A DNA stretch of 64,000 nucleotides from Paenibacillus timonensis (GTDB taxonomy: Bacteria > Bacillota > Bacilli > Paenibacillales > Paenibacillaceae). Of the stretch, positions 10,123 through 19,119 are shown one piece after another (position 1 is the first letter of the stretch; the number at the start of each line of letters is the position of its first letter). The translations under genes were made by a program, and so were the position numbers. The DNA lies in the NCBI RefSeq assembly GCF_022427145.1, contig NZ_JAKSXN010000014.1, positions 1 through 64,000 on the forward strand, read 5' to 3'. The notes under the pieces were generated by a model. That model saw nothing but the letters and a program-made list of their open reading frames with translations, made no database searches and was not told the origin of the DNA.

Positions 10123-11091
10123 ATGGAAATGCAGCCGTCAACGCAACCCGCAGCCATGCAAGAGATAGAAACGCCGCCCTCGTCAAGGCGAAAATGGCTG
10201 AAGAAACTCTACTCGCAAAGACATATTCAGATTATGGCTTTGCTCGGCATCGTTTGGATGATCATCTTCAACTATATTCCGATGTACGGTGTCGTCATCG
10301 CTTTCAAGGACTACGACATTATTCGAACGATAGCCGAAGCCCCATGGGCCGGTCTTACGCACTTTAAGGAATTTTTGCAGGACGAGAATTTCGTCAATGT
10401 CATGAAAAATACGCTCGGGATCAGTTTGCTGAAGCTGCTCACTTTCCCGTTGCCGATCGTATTCGCCCTGTTCCTGAATGAGGTTCGTTCGCTCCGCTAC
10501 AAGAAGGCGATCCAAACGATCTCCTACCTGCCTCACTTCCTGTCTTGGGTCGTGCTTGGCGGTATCTTGGCGACATGGCTGTCGGACGTGGGCATCATCA
10601 ACGATATTTTCATGGCCCTGAATATCATCGATAAACCGATCTCGTTCTTGGCCGAGCCGAAATATTTCTGGACGATCGTCATCACTTCGGATATTTGGAA
10701 AGAATTAGGGTGGTCCGCAATCATCTACTTGGCGGCGATTACGAGCATTTCGCCCGAAATGTACGAAGCGGCCACCATTGATGGGGCCGGACGGTTCCAA
10801 CAGATGTGGTATGTCACGCTTCCTGCGATCAAAGCCACGATCAGCATTTTGTTCATCCTGGCGGTCAGCGGCGTGCTGAACTCCAACTTCGACCAGATCC
10901 TGGTGTTGCGTAACTCACTGAACGACAGTGCAAGTAATGTTATAGATTACTACGTCTACTATACGGGGATATCCTCGGGCCGGTACTCGTTCTCCACGGC
11001 GATCGGATTGTTCAAGTCCGTCATTGCGCTCATCCTGCTGCTGATTGCCAACCAAGTATCCAAAAAACTCAACGACACTTCGTTGTTTTAG
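10123..11091 (+). CDS. Carbohydrate ABC transporter permease, LplB/YteP type
   Basis: A 322-residue inner-membrane protein with about six hydrophobic helices. It carries the permease EAA loop EAATIDGAGRFQQMW from residue 215, which contacts the ATPase. The segment YIPMYGVVIAFKDYD is characteristic of LplB/YteP permeases that import complex oligosaccharides in Paenibacillus and Bacillus. It is the first gene of permease-permease-binding protein-YesM-YesN. No ATPase gene is present, as is usual, since such systems share an MsmX-type ATPase encoded elsewhere. GGAGG precedes ATG 10123. Confidence 0.93.
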   Translation: MEMQPSTQPAAMQEIETPPSSRRKWLKKLYSQRHIQIMALLGIVWMIIFNYIPMYGVVIAFKDYDIIRTIAEAPWAGLTHFKEFLQDENFVNVMKNTLGISLLKLLTFPLPIVFALFLNEVRSLRYKKAIQTISYLPHFLSWVVLGGILATWLSDVGIINDIFMALNIIDKPISFLAEPKYFWTIVITSDIWKELGWSAIIYLAAITSISPEMYEAATIDGAGRFQQMWYVTLPAIKATISILFILAVSGVLNSNFDQILVLRNSLNDSASNVIDYYVYYTGISSGRYSFSTAIGLFKSVIALILLLIANQVSKKLNDTSLF

Positions 11092-11109
11092 GCCAAGGGG
11101 GACCTGCAC

Positions 11110-12000
11110 ATGTTTTCATTAAGCCGCAGAACGAAAGGCGAAGTCGTCTTCGATACGCTCAATAATTTGGGAATGCTGCTGATCTGCTTCGTTACGCTGT
11201 ACCCGATTTGGTACGTGCTGATCAACGCCTTCAACGACGGGAAGGACGCCATGCTCGGGGGCATTTACTGGTGGCCTAGGGTGTTCAGCCTGGAGAATTT
11301 CAAGGCGGTATTCGATAATCCCGGCATTATGACCGCGATGGGACTTACGGTTGCCAAGACCGTCATCGGCGTTGTAGCGCACGTCTTCTTTACAGCAATG
11401 GTCGCCTACGCCTTTTCTCGCAGAGATCTGATCGGAGGAAAGCTGTACATCCTGCTAGGGACAATCACCATGATTTTCTCCGGAGGGCTCATTCCGACCT
11501 TCCTGCTCATCCGGGATTTGCATATGCTCGATAATTTTATGGTTTACATCATTCCGGTGCTGTTCAGCTTCTTTGACCTGATCATCTTTATGACCTTCTT
11601 CCGGGAAATTCCCGATGGACTGGAGGAAGCGGCCCGGATTGACGGAGCTAATGATTGGACGGTCTTCCTGCGAGTGGTGCTTCCGGTATCGATGCCAGTT
11701 CTCGCGACGATCGCTTTGTTCCACGGGGTATATCAATGGAACGATTACTTTACGGGGATTATTTACGTCAACAACGAGAACTTGCAGCCGATCCAGACGT
11801 TCCTATACCGGGTTGTGGCCCAGTCGAGTTCCAACATTATGACGACGGCCGTACAGGGCAGCGCGGTGACCAAAACCGTCACTTCCCAATCCATCAAGCT
11901 GGCAACGATGGTCGTAACGACCCTGCCAATCGTGTTCGCTTATCCGTTCCTGCAACGCTATTTCGTTAAAGGGATGATGATCGGCTCGATCAAAGGTTAA
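11110..12000 (+). CDS. Carbohydrate ABC transporter permease, YtcP/LplC type
   Basis: A 296-residue membrane protein, partner of the preceding permease, 18 bases downstream. The EAA loop is EEAARIDGANDWTVF near residue 173. The ending FLQRYFVKGMMIGSIKG is the standard C-terminus of this family. It forms the heterodimeric channel of the importer with the LplB-type subunit. AAGGGGGACCTGCAC provides the ribosome binding site. Confidence 0.93.
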   Translation: MFSLSRRTKGEVVFDTLNNLGMLLICFVTLYPIWYVLINAFNDGKDAMLGGIYWWPRVFSLENFKAVFDNPGIMTAMGLTVAKTVIGVVAHVFFTAMVAYAFSRRDLIGGKLYILLGTITMIFSGGLIPTFLLIRDLHMLDNFMVYIIPVLFSFFDLIIFMTFFREIPDGLEEAARIDGANDWTVFLRVVLPVSMPVLATIALFHGVYQWNDYFTGIIYVNNENLQPIQTFLYRVVAQSSSNIMTTAVQGSAVTKTVTSQSIKLATMVVTTLPIVFAYPFLQRYFVKGMMIGSIKG

Positions 12001-12037
12001 GAGGCGGTCTTCGACCGAACTCACCATCTTCAACGGT

Positions 12038-12073
12038 AACTCCTCCAAGCCGCTTCACGGCGGCTATGGAGTT
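12038..12073 (+). other. Intergenic stem-loop between permease and binding-protein genes
   Basis: AACTCC at 12038-12043 pairs with GGAGTT at 12068-12073, and inside it AGCCGC pairs with GCGGCT around a TTCAC loop. A smaller hairpin (CGGTC-TTC-GACCG, 12005-12017) precedes it. There is no T-run, so it looks like an RNA-processing or stabilising structure rather than a terminator. Confidence 0.6.
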
Positions 12074-12117
12074 GCACATAAAAGGAATCACACCAAATGA
12101 GAAAAGGGGTAAAAAGC

Positions 12118-13803
12118 ATGGGCATGAAAAGCAAGTCCAAAAAAATGATGACGCTGCTGATGGCGGCCATCATGGTCCTGTCTCTGGCTGCTTGCGGTAG
12201 TAATGGCAATGCCAACAAAGAAAGCGCTAACAACAAGGCTGCCAACACCAATACGCAGGAATCCACCGAGCCGGCCGTAACTCCATCGGCAGACGAACCG
12301 GGTTGGAAATCCGATACGTCTCCGATCACGTTCGACTGGTACCTGAACTTTGCCTGGTTCCCGAATAAATGGGGCGTTGACCCGACTTCCCAATACGTAA
12401 CGAAGAAGACGGGCGTAAATATCAACTTCATCGTTCCTGCCGGCAATGAAAACGAGAAGCTGAACACGTTGATCGCTTCCGGCAAGCTGCCTGATTTCAT
12501 TACGCTGGGCTGGTATGAAGACGGCGTGAAGAAGATGATCGAAGGCGGACTCGTTGAACCTCTGAATAAATTGGCTGACCAATATGATCCATACTTCTTC
12601 AAAGTGGCTGACCCGGATAAACTGGGCTGGTACACGCAACCCGACGGGAATGTATACGGATATCCGAACTCCTCCTCGTCTCCGAAAGACTACGAGAAAT
12701 ACGGCGATACTTATGTATCCAACCAAACATTCGTCGTACGTAAAGACATCTACGAAGCTATCGGCAGCCCTGACATGCGTACACCGGAAGGCTTCCTGGC
12801 TGCTCTGAAAGCAGCTCAAGAGAAATTCCCTGAAATCAACGGCCAACCGCTGATTCCGTTGGGCTTGCATGAATTTACAGCTGTCGGTAATGACTCCCTG
12901 GAACAATATCTGCAGAACTTCCTGGCGATTCCGAGACAAAAAGACGGCAAGCTGTACAACCGTGAAACGGATCCGGAATATGTAGCTTGGTTGAAAACGC
13001 TGCGCAAAGCCAACGAAGAAGGCTTGCTGGCGAAAGATATCTTCATCGACAAACGCGCTCAAATGGAAGAGAAAATCGCGCAAGGACGTTACTTCGCGAT
13101 GCTGTACCAACGCACGGACTTCGCAGCTCAATTGGGCACCTTGTACCAACAAGATCCAAACAAGATTTACATCGCGGTTGACGGTCCTGCCAACTCCAAA
13201 CTGGATCCGCCTACGCTGAATGGTCCTTCGATCTCCGGCTGGACGGTAACTCTGATCTCCAAAGATGTGAAGGATAAAGCTCGCGCGATCAAGTTCCTGA
13301 GCTACCTGATGAGTGAAGAAGGTCAAAAAGACCTTTACCTGGGTGAAAAAGGCGTCAGCTATGACACGATTGACGGCAAAGACCAATTCAAACCGGAAGC
13401 CTTCGATCTTATGAATAAAGACCGGGCAGCATTCGACAAACAATACGGTTCTTCCTTCACTTTCTGGATGATGCAAAACACCAACATCACCCAACAATGG
13501 CAGCCTGAATCGGTTGAACCCTACAAACAGTTGGAAGACTGGACTCGCGGTAAAACGATCAGCGTCTCCGAATTTGACTTGATCGATCCGTTGGCCAACT
13601 CGGATGAAGGCATTATCCTTAGCAAAATTAAGGATCTGCGCAGCAAGACATTGCCGAAGTTGCTGATGGCGCCGTCCGATGCCGAATTCGATAAGATTTG
13701 GGCGGATTACATCAAGAAACAAGAAGATCTGGGACTTGCTAAAGTACAGGCGTTCCAGCAAACTAAGTACGAAGAGAACAAGAAGAAACTTGGCATGCAA
13801 TAA
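12118..13803 (+). CDS. Extracellular carbohydrate-binding lipoprotein of ABC importer 1
   Basis: The protein (561 residues from ATG 12118) has a lipoprotein signal peptide ending in the lipobox LSLAAC, then an Asn/Ala/Thr linker and a large solute-binding fold. It is the LipO-type binding subunit matched to LplB/YtcP permeases. An upstream in-frame ATG at 12097 overlaps the AAAAGGGGT ribosome binding site at 12102-12110, so 12118 fits better. Codon choice is visibly different from neighbours (more GGT, GCT, CGT, CAA), as in highly expressed genes. A stem-loop upstream and a terminator downstream isolate its mRNA segment. Confidence 0.93.
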   Translation: MGMKSKSKKMMTLLMAAIMVLSLAACGSNGNANKESANNKAANTNTQESTEPAVTPSADEPGWKSDTSPITFDWYLNFAWFPNKWGVDPTSQYVTKKTGVNINFIVPAGNENEKLNTLIASGKLPDFITLGWYEDGVKKMIEGGLVEPLNKLADQYDPYFFKVADPDKLGWYTQPDGNVYGYPNSSSSPKDYEKYGDTYVSNQTFVVRKDIYEAIGSPDMRTPEGFLAALKAAQEKFPEINGQPLIPLGLHEFTAVGNDSLEQYLQNFLAIPRQKDGKLYNRETDPEYVAWLKTLRKANEEGLLAKDIFIDKRAQMEEKIAQGRYFAMLYQRTDFAAQLGTLYQQDPNKIYIAVDGPANSKLDPPTLNGPSISGWTVTLISKDVKDKARAIKFLSYLMSEEGQKDLYLGEKGVSYDTIDGKDQFKPEAFDLMNKDRAAFDKQYGSSFTFWMMQNTNITQQWQPESVEPYKQLEDWTRGKTISVSEFDLIDPLANSDEGIILSKIKDLRSKTLPKLLMAPSDAEFDKIWADYIKKQEDLGLAKVQAFQQTKYEENKKKLGMQ

Positions 13804-13813
13804 TCATCGCTCT

Positions 13814-13855
13814 GCCCAAAAAACGCCCGCGAACCGCGGGCTTTTGGGCGTTTTA
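13814..13855 (+). terminator. Rho-independent terminator after the binding-protein gene
   Basis: GCCCAAAA/TTTTGGGC outside and GCCCGCG/CGCGGGC inside form a long hairpin followed by GTTTTATG. Read-through would reach the sensor kinase, so partial attenuation is possible. Confidence 0.85.
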
Positions 13856-13876
13856 TGAAAAGGGGTCAATCGGCAT

Positions 13877-15796
13877 ATGGATAGAAGCAAGCCCTGGGCA
13901 GCTTGGTGGGATTCGTTTAAGTATTGGTTTGGGCGCCGCTCGCTTCAGAGCCGCCTGATCGCATCCTATATTTTTATCATCTTGGGACCCAGTGCCTTGG
14001 TGTCCTTTTATTCGTATGGAGCCATCAACAACATGTATGTCCGTGATGCCGAAGACAAGAATGCCTCGCTGCTGGAGATGGAAGTCCAGCATATCGATAC
14101 CCAGATTGAATCGATGGTACGGGCGGTGCAAGTCGCCTATGATGATATTGAAGTCCAGGATTATCTCGCCAATACGACCGAGCCCGGCACGGAAGAGCTG
14201 GTCAATTTCAGCAACAACAGCTTTAAAAGCTTGACGCGGATTCAATATTACAACCCGAACGTGGAGCATCTGCGCTTGTTCTCCAGCAGCAACGTCACCG
14301 AAATCTGGCCGATCTTCTTCCGGGAAAGCCGGGTAGCGGGCGAGCCTTGGTTTCAGGAGGCGAAGGAATTAAAGGGCATGGAGTCCTGGTCTTTCTTATA
14401 TAATGACCCGGACATCATGGAACGGTACAAGGGACAAACCCCTGCGCCAACCCCAAAGGTGTCCCTGCTCCGGGAAATGAGCATCCCGGCCAACCATCAT
14501 GTCGGAATGGTCCAGGTGGATATGCTGCTCGAGAAATTCAGCCCGAGAACTTACGCGGCTGCTCAGGACAATGACTCGAAAATGCTTCTGATGGATAGCA
14601 AAACCCAGATGTTTACCCGATCGCAGAACTCTTATCTGCAAGCCAACCCGGGAATGGAGCAAGCGATTCGGGAACGCTTGTTGCGGTATAAAGAAACCGG
14701 GGTTTGGGATATTCACTACAAAGAGAACGGAAAATCATTTCTGCTGCTGCACAAGCCCATTGAGCGGATCAACGCGGATCTGCTGAATATCGTGTCCATG
14801 GACGGCGTGCTGAAAGAAATTTCACATATGCGCAATATCTTGATCGGAGCGAACATCGGATTTATTACCCTCGTCACGGTCATCGCTTATATACTCAATG
14901 CGTTTATTCTCAAGAATCTCCGCGTGCTGACGGAAGAGATGAAGAAGGTGCGGCGCGGAGAGGCATACAGCGGCATCACGATCCGCGGCGGAGGCGAGGT
15001 CGGGGAGCTGGCGCATCATTTTTCCAAGCTGATGAATACCATCAATTCGCTGGTGGCTCAGGCCGTGTACAAGGAGGCGCTCACGAAGGAAGCGGAGTTG
15101 CGCACGCTTCATAACCAAATCGATGCTCATTTTCTGTATAATACATTAGAGAATATAAAGATGCTGGCCGAAATCGAAAACCAACGGCAAATTTCCGATG
15201 CCCTGACTTCCCTGGGGGGAATGATGCGGTATAACTTTAAATGGTCCGGGGAATACGTGAAGCTGCGCGATGAAATACGCCATATCGAAAATTATATCGA
15301 AGTGATGAATATCCGGTTCGATGAACCGATCGAGCTGCAGTTGGAGATTCCAAACGATCTCCTTGAAATGGAAATGCTCAAGATGTCTCTGCAGCCGATC
15401 GTCGAAAATGCGGTGAAGCATGCCTGGACCGGGGAAGAGGAACGATCGCGGAACATCTCGATCGAGGTTCTCGAATTGCCCCGTAGCGATATCCGAATCG
15501 TAGTGACGGACAACGGGAGAGGGGTCGACGAGACCTCGCTCCTCGAGTTGAACCTGGAATTGGATAAGGTCGGCCTGACAGATAAGATTCCGGGCAATTT
15601 TGCATCGAAGTCGTCGAACCATTACGGGATAGGCCTTCGTAACGTTCAAGAGCGCATTCGGCTTTACTATGGAAAACAATACGGCCTGAAGGTCTTCAGC
15701 GAGCAAGGACAGTTCACCCAGGTTGTGATGATCATGCCGAAGGTGCTGTTAACAGGGAGGGTTGGCACAGATGACAAAACTATTGATCGTGGATGA
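13877..15796 (+). CDS. Sensor histidine kinase, YesM family
   Basis: A 639-residue membrane kinase. One helix lies near residues 25-45, then an extracellular Cache-like sensor to about 310, a second helix near 325-345, a HAMP segment, and the His_kinase motif HNQIDAHFLYNTLENIKML with H418. The ATP lid follows with N-box LQPIVENAVKHAW, VTDNGRGV and GIGLRNVQERI. The family pairs with YesN-type regulators next to carbohydrate transporters. It follows the transporter genes and its 3' end overlaps the regulator by 26 bases. It likely senses the transported sugar, directly or through the binding protein. Confidence 0.92.
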   Translation: MDRSKPWAAWWDSFKYWFGRRSLQSRLIASYIFIILGPSALVSFYSYGAINNMYVRDAEDKNASLLEMEVQHIDTQIESMVRAVQVAYDDIEVQDYLANTTEPGTEELVNFSNNSFKSLTRIQYYNPNVEHLRLFSSSNVTEIWPIFFRESRVAGEPWFQEAKELKGMESWSFLYNDPDIMERYKGQTPAPTPKVSLLREMSIPANHHVGMVQVDMLLEKFSPRTYAAAQDNDSKMLLMDSKTQMFTRSQNSYLQANPGMEQAIRERLLRYKETGVWDIHYKENGKSFLLLHKPIERINADLLNIVSMDGVLKEISHMRNILIGANIGFITLVTVIAYILNAFILKNLRVLTEEMKKVRRGEAYSGITIRGGGEVGELAHHFSKLMNTINSLVAQAVYKEALTKEAELRTLHNQIDAHFLYNTLENIKMLAEIENQRQISDALTSLGGMMRYNFKWSGEYVKLRDEIRHIENYIEVMNIRFDEPIELQLEIPNDLLEMEMLKMSLQPIVENAVKHAWTGEEERSRNISIEVLELPRSDIRIVVTDNGRGVDETSLLELNLELDKVGLTDKIPGNFASKSSNHYGIGLRNVQERIRLYYGKQYGLKVFSEQGQFTQVVMIMPKVLLTGRVGTDDKTIDRG

Positions 15797-17369
15797 CGAG
15801 AAGAACATCCGTATTGGATTAAAGACCATGATTGAACGCGAATTCCCGGGTCTGTATGATCTGACCACGGCAGCTCAAGGGGCGGAAGCTCTTGAGCTGT
15901 ACCGGGCCCAAGGCGCGGACATCATGATTACGGATATCCGCATGCCCGTGATGGATGGGATCGCGTTAATCGAGCAGGTATCGGAAGGACCATTGCCGGC
16001 CGGACAGATCGGTCGGCCGCTCATCATCATCCTCAGCGGGTACGAGGACTTTAGATATGCCAAAGCGGCCATCCGATATCAGGCTGTCGATTATCTGCTG
16101 AAACCGATCCGCCGGGACGAATTGTTCGCGGCGCTGCGCAAATGCCAGGACAATCTGGCGAAACGCTCGCATATGGCCGAGCAAATGGCCGCCACGGAGA
16201 GTTATCGGCTGCAGGTCCAATCCGTGCGTCTGCAGGAGCTCCTGCTGCAACCGGAGTTGGCTGGGGAGGACCTTGGCATCTGGAGTACCGAAATCGGTTT
16301 CGATCAATATGCTTTGCCCTTCTGGATCGCGGCACTAACCTACAAAAACGTGGACGGCAGCCGGATGAAGAAGGAGGATTTGAAGTCGCTTGCGGAGCAT
16401 ATGTTCGAAAGCGTGGACGGTGTCCTCAGCGCCTCCTTGCTGGACCGCGAGGGACGAATGATCCTGGTTGGCGGTCCGCGGAGCAAGTTCGAGGACCTGT
16501 CGCTGCTGGCCGCGGAACGGGAGCTTGACGGAATGTTGATCGGCGTCAGTCAAGAGGGAAGCCGGCTCACGGATCTGGCCTTATGCTACCGCCAGGCGTG
16601 CGAATCGCTGAAATATACGTTTATTTATCCGAAGACCCGGTTGATCTGGTACGATGACATGAAGATGAAGCGGCTGTCTTATCCCGTGCCGAAGGAAGCC
16701 ATCCGTAAACTTGGCAATATCCTGGGCACGAATCGCGAGAAGGAAATCGGACCGCTGCTGCAAGAGATTTTCCGGATTGATCAGCTGCCCGAAATCGATA
16801 TATCGTACTTGGAGGCCGTCAGCCGGCATATGAACGAGCAGGTGTTGGATGAAGTGTTCCGCGTATACGGCGAAGCTTCCGTCGACGTGCTGAAGTTGTA
16901 CCGCAAAGTGGGAGATCTGTCGAACTTCTGCCATTTTCACGACTATTTCCGATCGCTGGAGCAGTTATTATCGGATCTGGATGAATATATCAAAGAGGTT
17001 CGTTCCGCTCACAGCGAGCATGGAGACATGAAAGAAGCGGTGACGTATATCGAGAACCATTACCACCGGCAATTAAACATGGCGATCGTCAGCAACCATG
17101 TGTCGCTGAATTACTCCTATTTCAGCGAGGCTTTTAAGGCGTATACCGGCGAGAGCTTTGTCACTTACCTGAAAAAAGTAAGAATTCGCAAAGCGAAGGA
17201 ACTGCTCGGAAAGGGTTCGCTGAAGCTGTCGGAAATCGGCACCGCCGTCGGGTTCGAGAATACCCGTCATTTCTCCCGCGTCTTCAAAGAGCTGGAGGGC
17301 GTGTCTCCTCAGGAGTATCGAGACAAGTTGGCGGCCGGTAATGTGCGGCTCTCGGGGGCTGACAGCTAA
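15771..17369 (+). CDS. Response regulator with AraC-type DNA-binding domain, YesN family
   Basis: The 532-residue regulator starts with a receiver domain (acidic D9-D10, phospho-acceptor D55 in MITDIRMPVMDG, K near 106 in LLKPIRRDE). A middle region of about 250 residues resembles a degenerate nucleotidyl-cyclase fold. Two C-terminal AraC helix-turn-helix motifs follow (NHVSLNYSYFSEAFKAYTG and IGTAVGFENTRHFSRVFKEL). The start is ATG 15771 with GGGAGG at 15754-15759; a TTG at 15762 is too close to that site. It probably activates the upstream transporter when phosphorylated by the coupled kinase. Confidence 0.92.
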   Translation: MTKLLIVDDEKNIRIGLKTMIEREFPGLYDLTTAAQGAEALELYRAQGADIMITDIRMPVMDGIALIEQVSEGPLPAGQIGRPLIIILSGYEDFRYAKAAIRYQAVDYLLKPIRRDELFAALRKCQDNLAKRSHMAEQMAATESYRLQVQSVRLQELLLQPELAGEDLGIWSTEIGFDQYALPFWIAALTYKNVDGSRMKKEDLKSLAEHMFESVDGVLSASLLDREGRMILVGGPRSKFEDLSLLAAERELDGMLIGVSQEGSRLTDLALCYRQACESLKYTFIYPKTRLIWYDDMKMKRLSYPVPKEAIRKLGNILGTNREKEIGPLLQEIFRIDQLPEIDISYLEAVSRHMNEQVLDEVFRVYGEASVDVLKLYRKVGDLSNFCHFHDYFRSLEQLLSDLDEYIKEVRSAHSEHGDMKEAVTYIENHYHRQLNMAIVSNHVSLNYSYFSEAFKAYTGESFVTYLKKVRIRKAKELLGKGSLKLSEIGTAVGFENTRHFSRVFKELEGVSPQEYRDKLAAGNVRLSGADS

Positions 17370-17434
17370 ACCGTTGAGGGATCACCGCTGCCTAGGCCAA
17401 ATGTCGGTCAAAAGAATAAAACATTCCTCGTCTG

Positions 17435-17466
17435 AAAGCTCGTACCTCCCCGGTACGGGCTTTTTT
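17435..17466 (+). terminator. Rho-independent terminator after the YesN-type gene
   Basis: AAAGCTCGTACC at 17435-17446 pairs with GGTACGGGCTTT at 17452-17463, with one G-U pair, followed by T residues. Confidence 0.88.
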
Positions 17467-17533
17467 GGCAGTTTATCAAATGTTAATAAATACACCATGG
17501 ATCGTTTATTTTTTCACCATTCACTATTCATAC

Positions 17534-17573
17534 CTTGGGTTTAGCCTATTAGAAGCGATACTTCTAAACCAAG
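17534..17573 (+). promoter_or_regulatory. Inverted repeat upstream of the ABC exporter operon
   Basis: CTTGGGTTTAG at 17534-17544 and CTAAACCAAG at 17564-17573 are inverted copies differing by one G, with a 19-base spacer. The site ends 16 bases before the ATPase start. It may bind the regulator encoded downstream or fold in the leader mRNA. Confidence 0.5.
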
Positions 17574-17589
17574 GCAGGAAGGTGAACTC

Positions 17590-18324
17590 ATGAGCGGCAA
17601 GGTGCTATTGGAAACGAATAACCTGACGAAAACGTTCGGAACGAGAACGGCCGTCGATCGGTTGAGTCTCAGGGTGGAGGAAGGCGATATCTATGGATTT
17701 CTGGGCCGCAACGGATCAGGTAAAACAACGACGATCCGGATGATTACCGGATTAGTCTACCCCGATGCGGGGGAGGTGCTGATCGGCGGGGTTGATTTGC
17801 GCACGAATTTCAAAGCAGCCATATCCCAGGTGGGCGCGATCGTGGAGAACCCCGTTTTCTACGGCTATTTATCCGCATACGATAATCTTTGCCTGATGGC
17901 GAATCTGCTGCCCGGCATTACGCAGAAGCGAGTCGATGAAGTGCTCGAGATGGTCGGGCTCCGGAATCGGGCGAAGGACAAGGTCCGAGCCTATTCGCTG
18001 GGGATGAAACAAAGACTCGGGATCGCAAACGCGCTGTTGGGCGATCCGCGATTGATCATCCTGGACGAGCCGACCAACGGGCTTGACCCGCAAGGGATGA
18101 GAGAAATCAAGGAAATGATTGCGCAGCTAGCCTCCGAGCGCGGGATTACGTTCTTCATCTCCAGCCATCTGCTTCATGAGGTCGAGCAAATCTGCACGAA
18201 AGTCGGTATCGTCCAGGATGGCCGGCTGCTTGCCGAAGGGAAAGTGGCATCGATCGTGCCCCCGGAAACTACGTTGGAGCAATTCTTCTTCCAAGTGACG
18301 AACGGAACGGGAGGGCGGGGTTGA
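17590..18324 (+). CDS. ABC transporter ATP-binding protein, BcrA/LanF type
   Basis: The 244-residue ATPase has Walker A GRNGSGKTTT (K45), signature YSLGMKQRLG and Walker B LIILDEPTNGLDP, all intact. The sequence resembles bacitracin- and lantibiotic-resistance ATPases (BcrA, LanF). It powers the two ABC-2 permeases encoded next, with a 1-base overlap to the first. Together with the OmpR/kinase pair that follows, the order matches CprABC/LanFEG immunity modules that remove cationic peptides from the membrane. No peptide precursor or modification gene is nearby, so self-immunity is not indicated. Confidence 0.9.
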   Translation: MSGKVLLETNNLTKTFGTRTAVDRLSLRVEEGDIYGFLGRNGSGKTTTIRMITGLVYPDAGEVLIGGVDLRTNFKAAISQVGAIVENPVFYGYLSAYDNLCLMANLLPGITQKRVDEVLEMVGLRNRAKDKVRAYSLGMKQRLGIANALLGDPRLIILDEPTNGLDPQGMREIKEMIAQLASERGITFFISSHLLHEVEQICTKVGIVQDGRLLAEGKVASIVPPETTLEQFFFQVTNGTGGRG

Positions 18325-19100
18325 TGATCCGTCTGGCAAGGAACGAGCTGTTTAAAATGTTAAGATTGAAAAAAATGGGTATCTTCATGTTCATCCTGGT
18401 ACTCAATGCGATCATCACCGTTTACTATTATCAACTGGATGGAAACGTAAAGACGGTGATCGTTACCCCCAACGGCCAATCGCTTCCGCTGACGTTCATT
18501 TACGGCATGGCCCAGTTTATGGCCATCTTCATTCCCGTCTACGTCACGGACATCATCACCGAAGAGTACCGCAAAGGAACGTTGAAGTTATCTTTATTGC
18601 GTCCGGTCAGCCGGGTCGAATGGCTTCACGCCAAGATCACCGCCTTATTGTTTTTTATCGTCATCCTGGTCGGCTTCACGGTCCTATCCTCCTATGCGGT
18701 GGGGACCGCGGCGTTGGGTTGGGGCGATCATACGGGATATGGCGGAGCGTCGTATTTGCCGGGAGCAGGCGTATGGCTGACCCTTAAGCTTTATGCCCTG
18801 ATGATATTGCCGTATATGGCTTGCGGAATGATCGTCGTGTGGATCGCGATTTGCTGCGACAGCATGAGTGTAGCTCTCGTAATTTCGATCGGCCTCCTGA
18901 ACGCGGCTCAATACTTGAATGCATTTGAAGAAATCAAACCTTACTCGATCGTGAATCAGATGTATTTTTACCATGAATCCGTCGGGCAGAATAGGCTCGG
19001 GGAACCGGCGATTCAAAGCACCGTCGTGATCTTGATTTATCTCATCGTCTTTTATTTGCTGAGCGTCCAATCGATCAAGAGGAAAGATCTTGTTCTTTAG
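18324..19100 (+). CDS. ABC-2 type permease, LanE/LanG-like (first paralogue)
   Basis: A 258-residue integral membrane protein with about six hydrophobic segments. It contains EYRKGTLKLSLLRPVSRVEW after the second segment and SSYAVGTAALGWGD further on. The ATG at 18324 follows GGGAGGGCGGGG and overlaps the ATPase stop; a TTG at 18321 is also in frame but less well placed. It is clearly paralogous to the next gene, sharing motifs and exact length, so the exporter is probably a heterodimer. Function as peptide-resistance exporter is inferred from the operon. Confidence 0.87.
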   Translation: MIRLARNELFKMLRLKKMGIFMFILVLNAIITVYYYQLDGNVKTVIVTPNGQSLPLTFIYGMAQFMAIFIPVYVTDIITEEYRKGTLKLSLLRPVSRVEWLHAKITALLFFIVILVGFTVLSSYAVGTAALGWGDHTGYGGASYLPGAGVWLTLKLYALMILPYMACGMIVVWIAICCDSMSVALVISIGLLNAAQYLNAFEEIKPYSIVNQMYFYHESVGQNRLGEPAIQSTVVILIYLIVFYLLSVQSIKRKDLVL

Positions 19101-19119
19101 GCTAAAAGGGGGAGTTTCC

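Noticed and set aside
12088-13800. A 570-codon open frame antisense to the binding-protein gene at 12118
   Set aside because: It is the mirror of a strongly codon-biased gene that avoids codons giving stops on the other strand; its product is composition-biased, lacks domains, and the plus-strand lipoprotein is certain.
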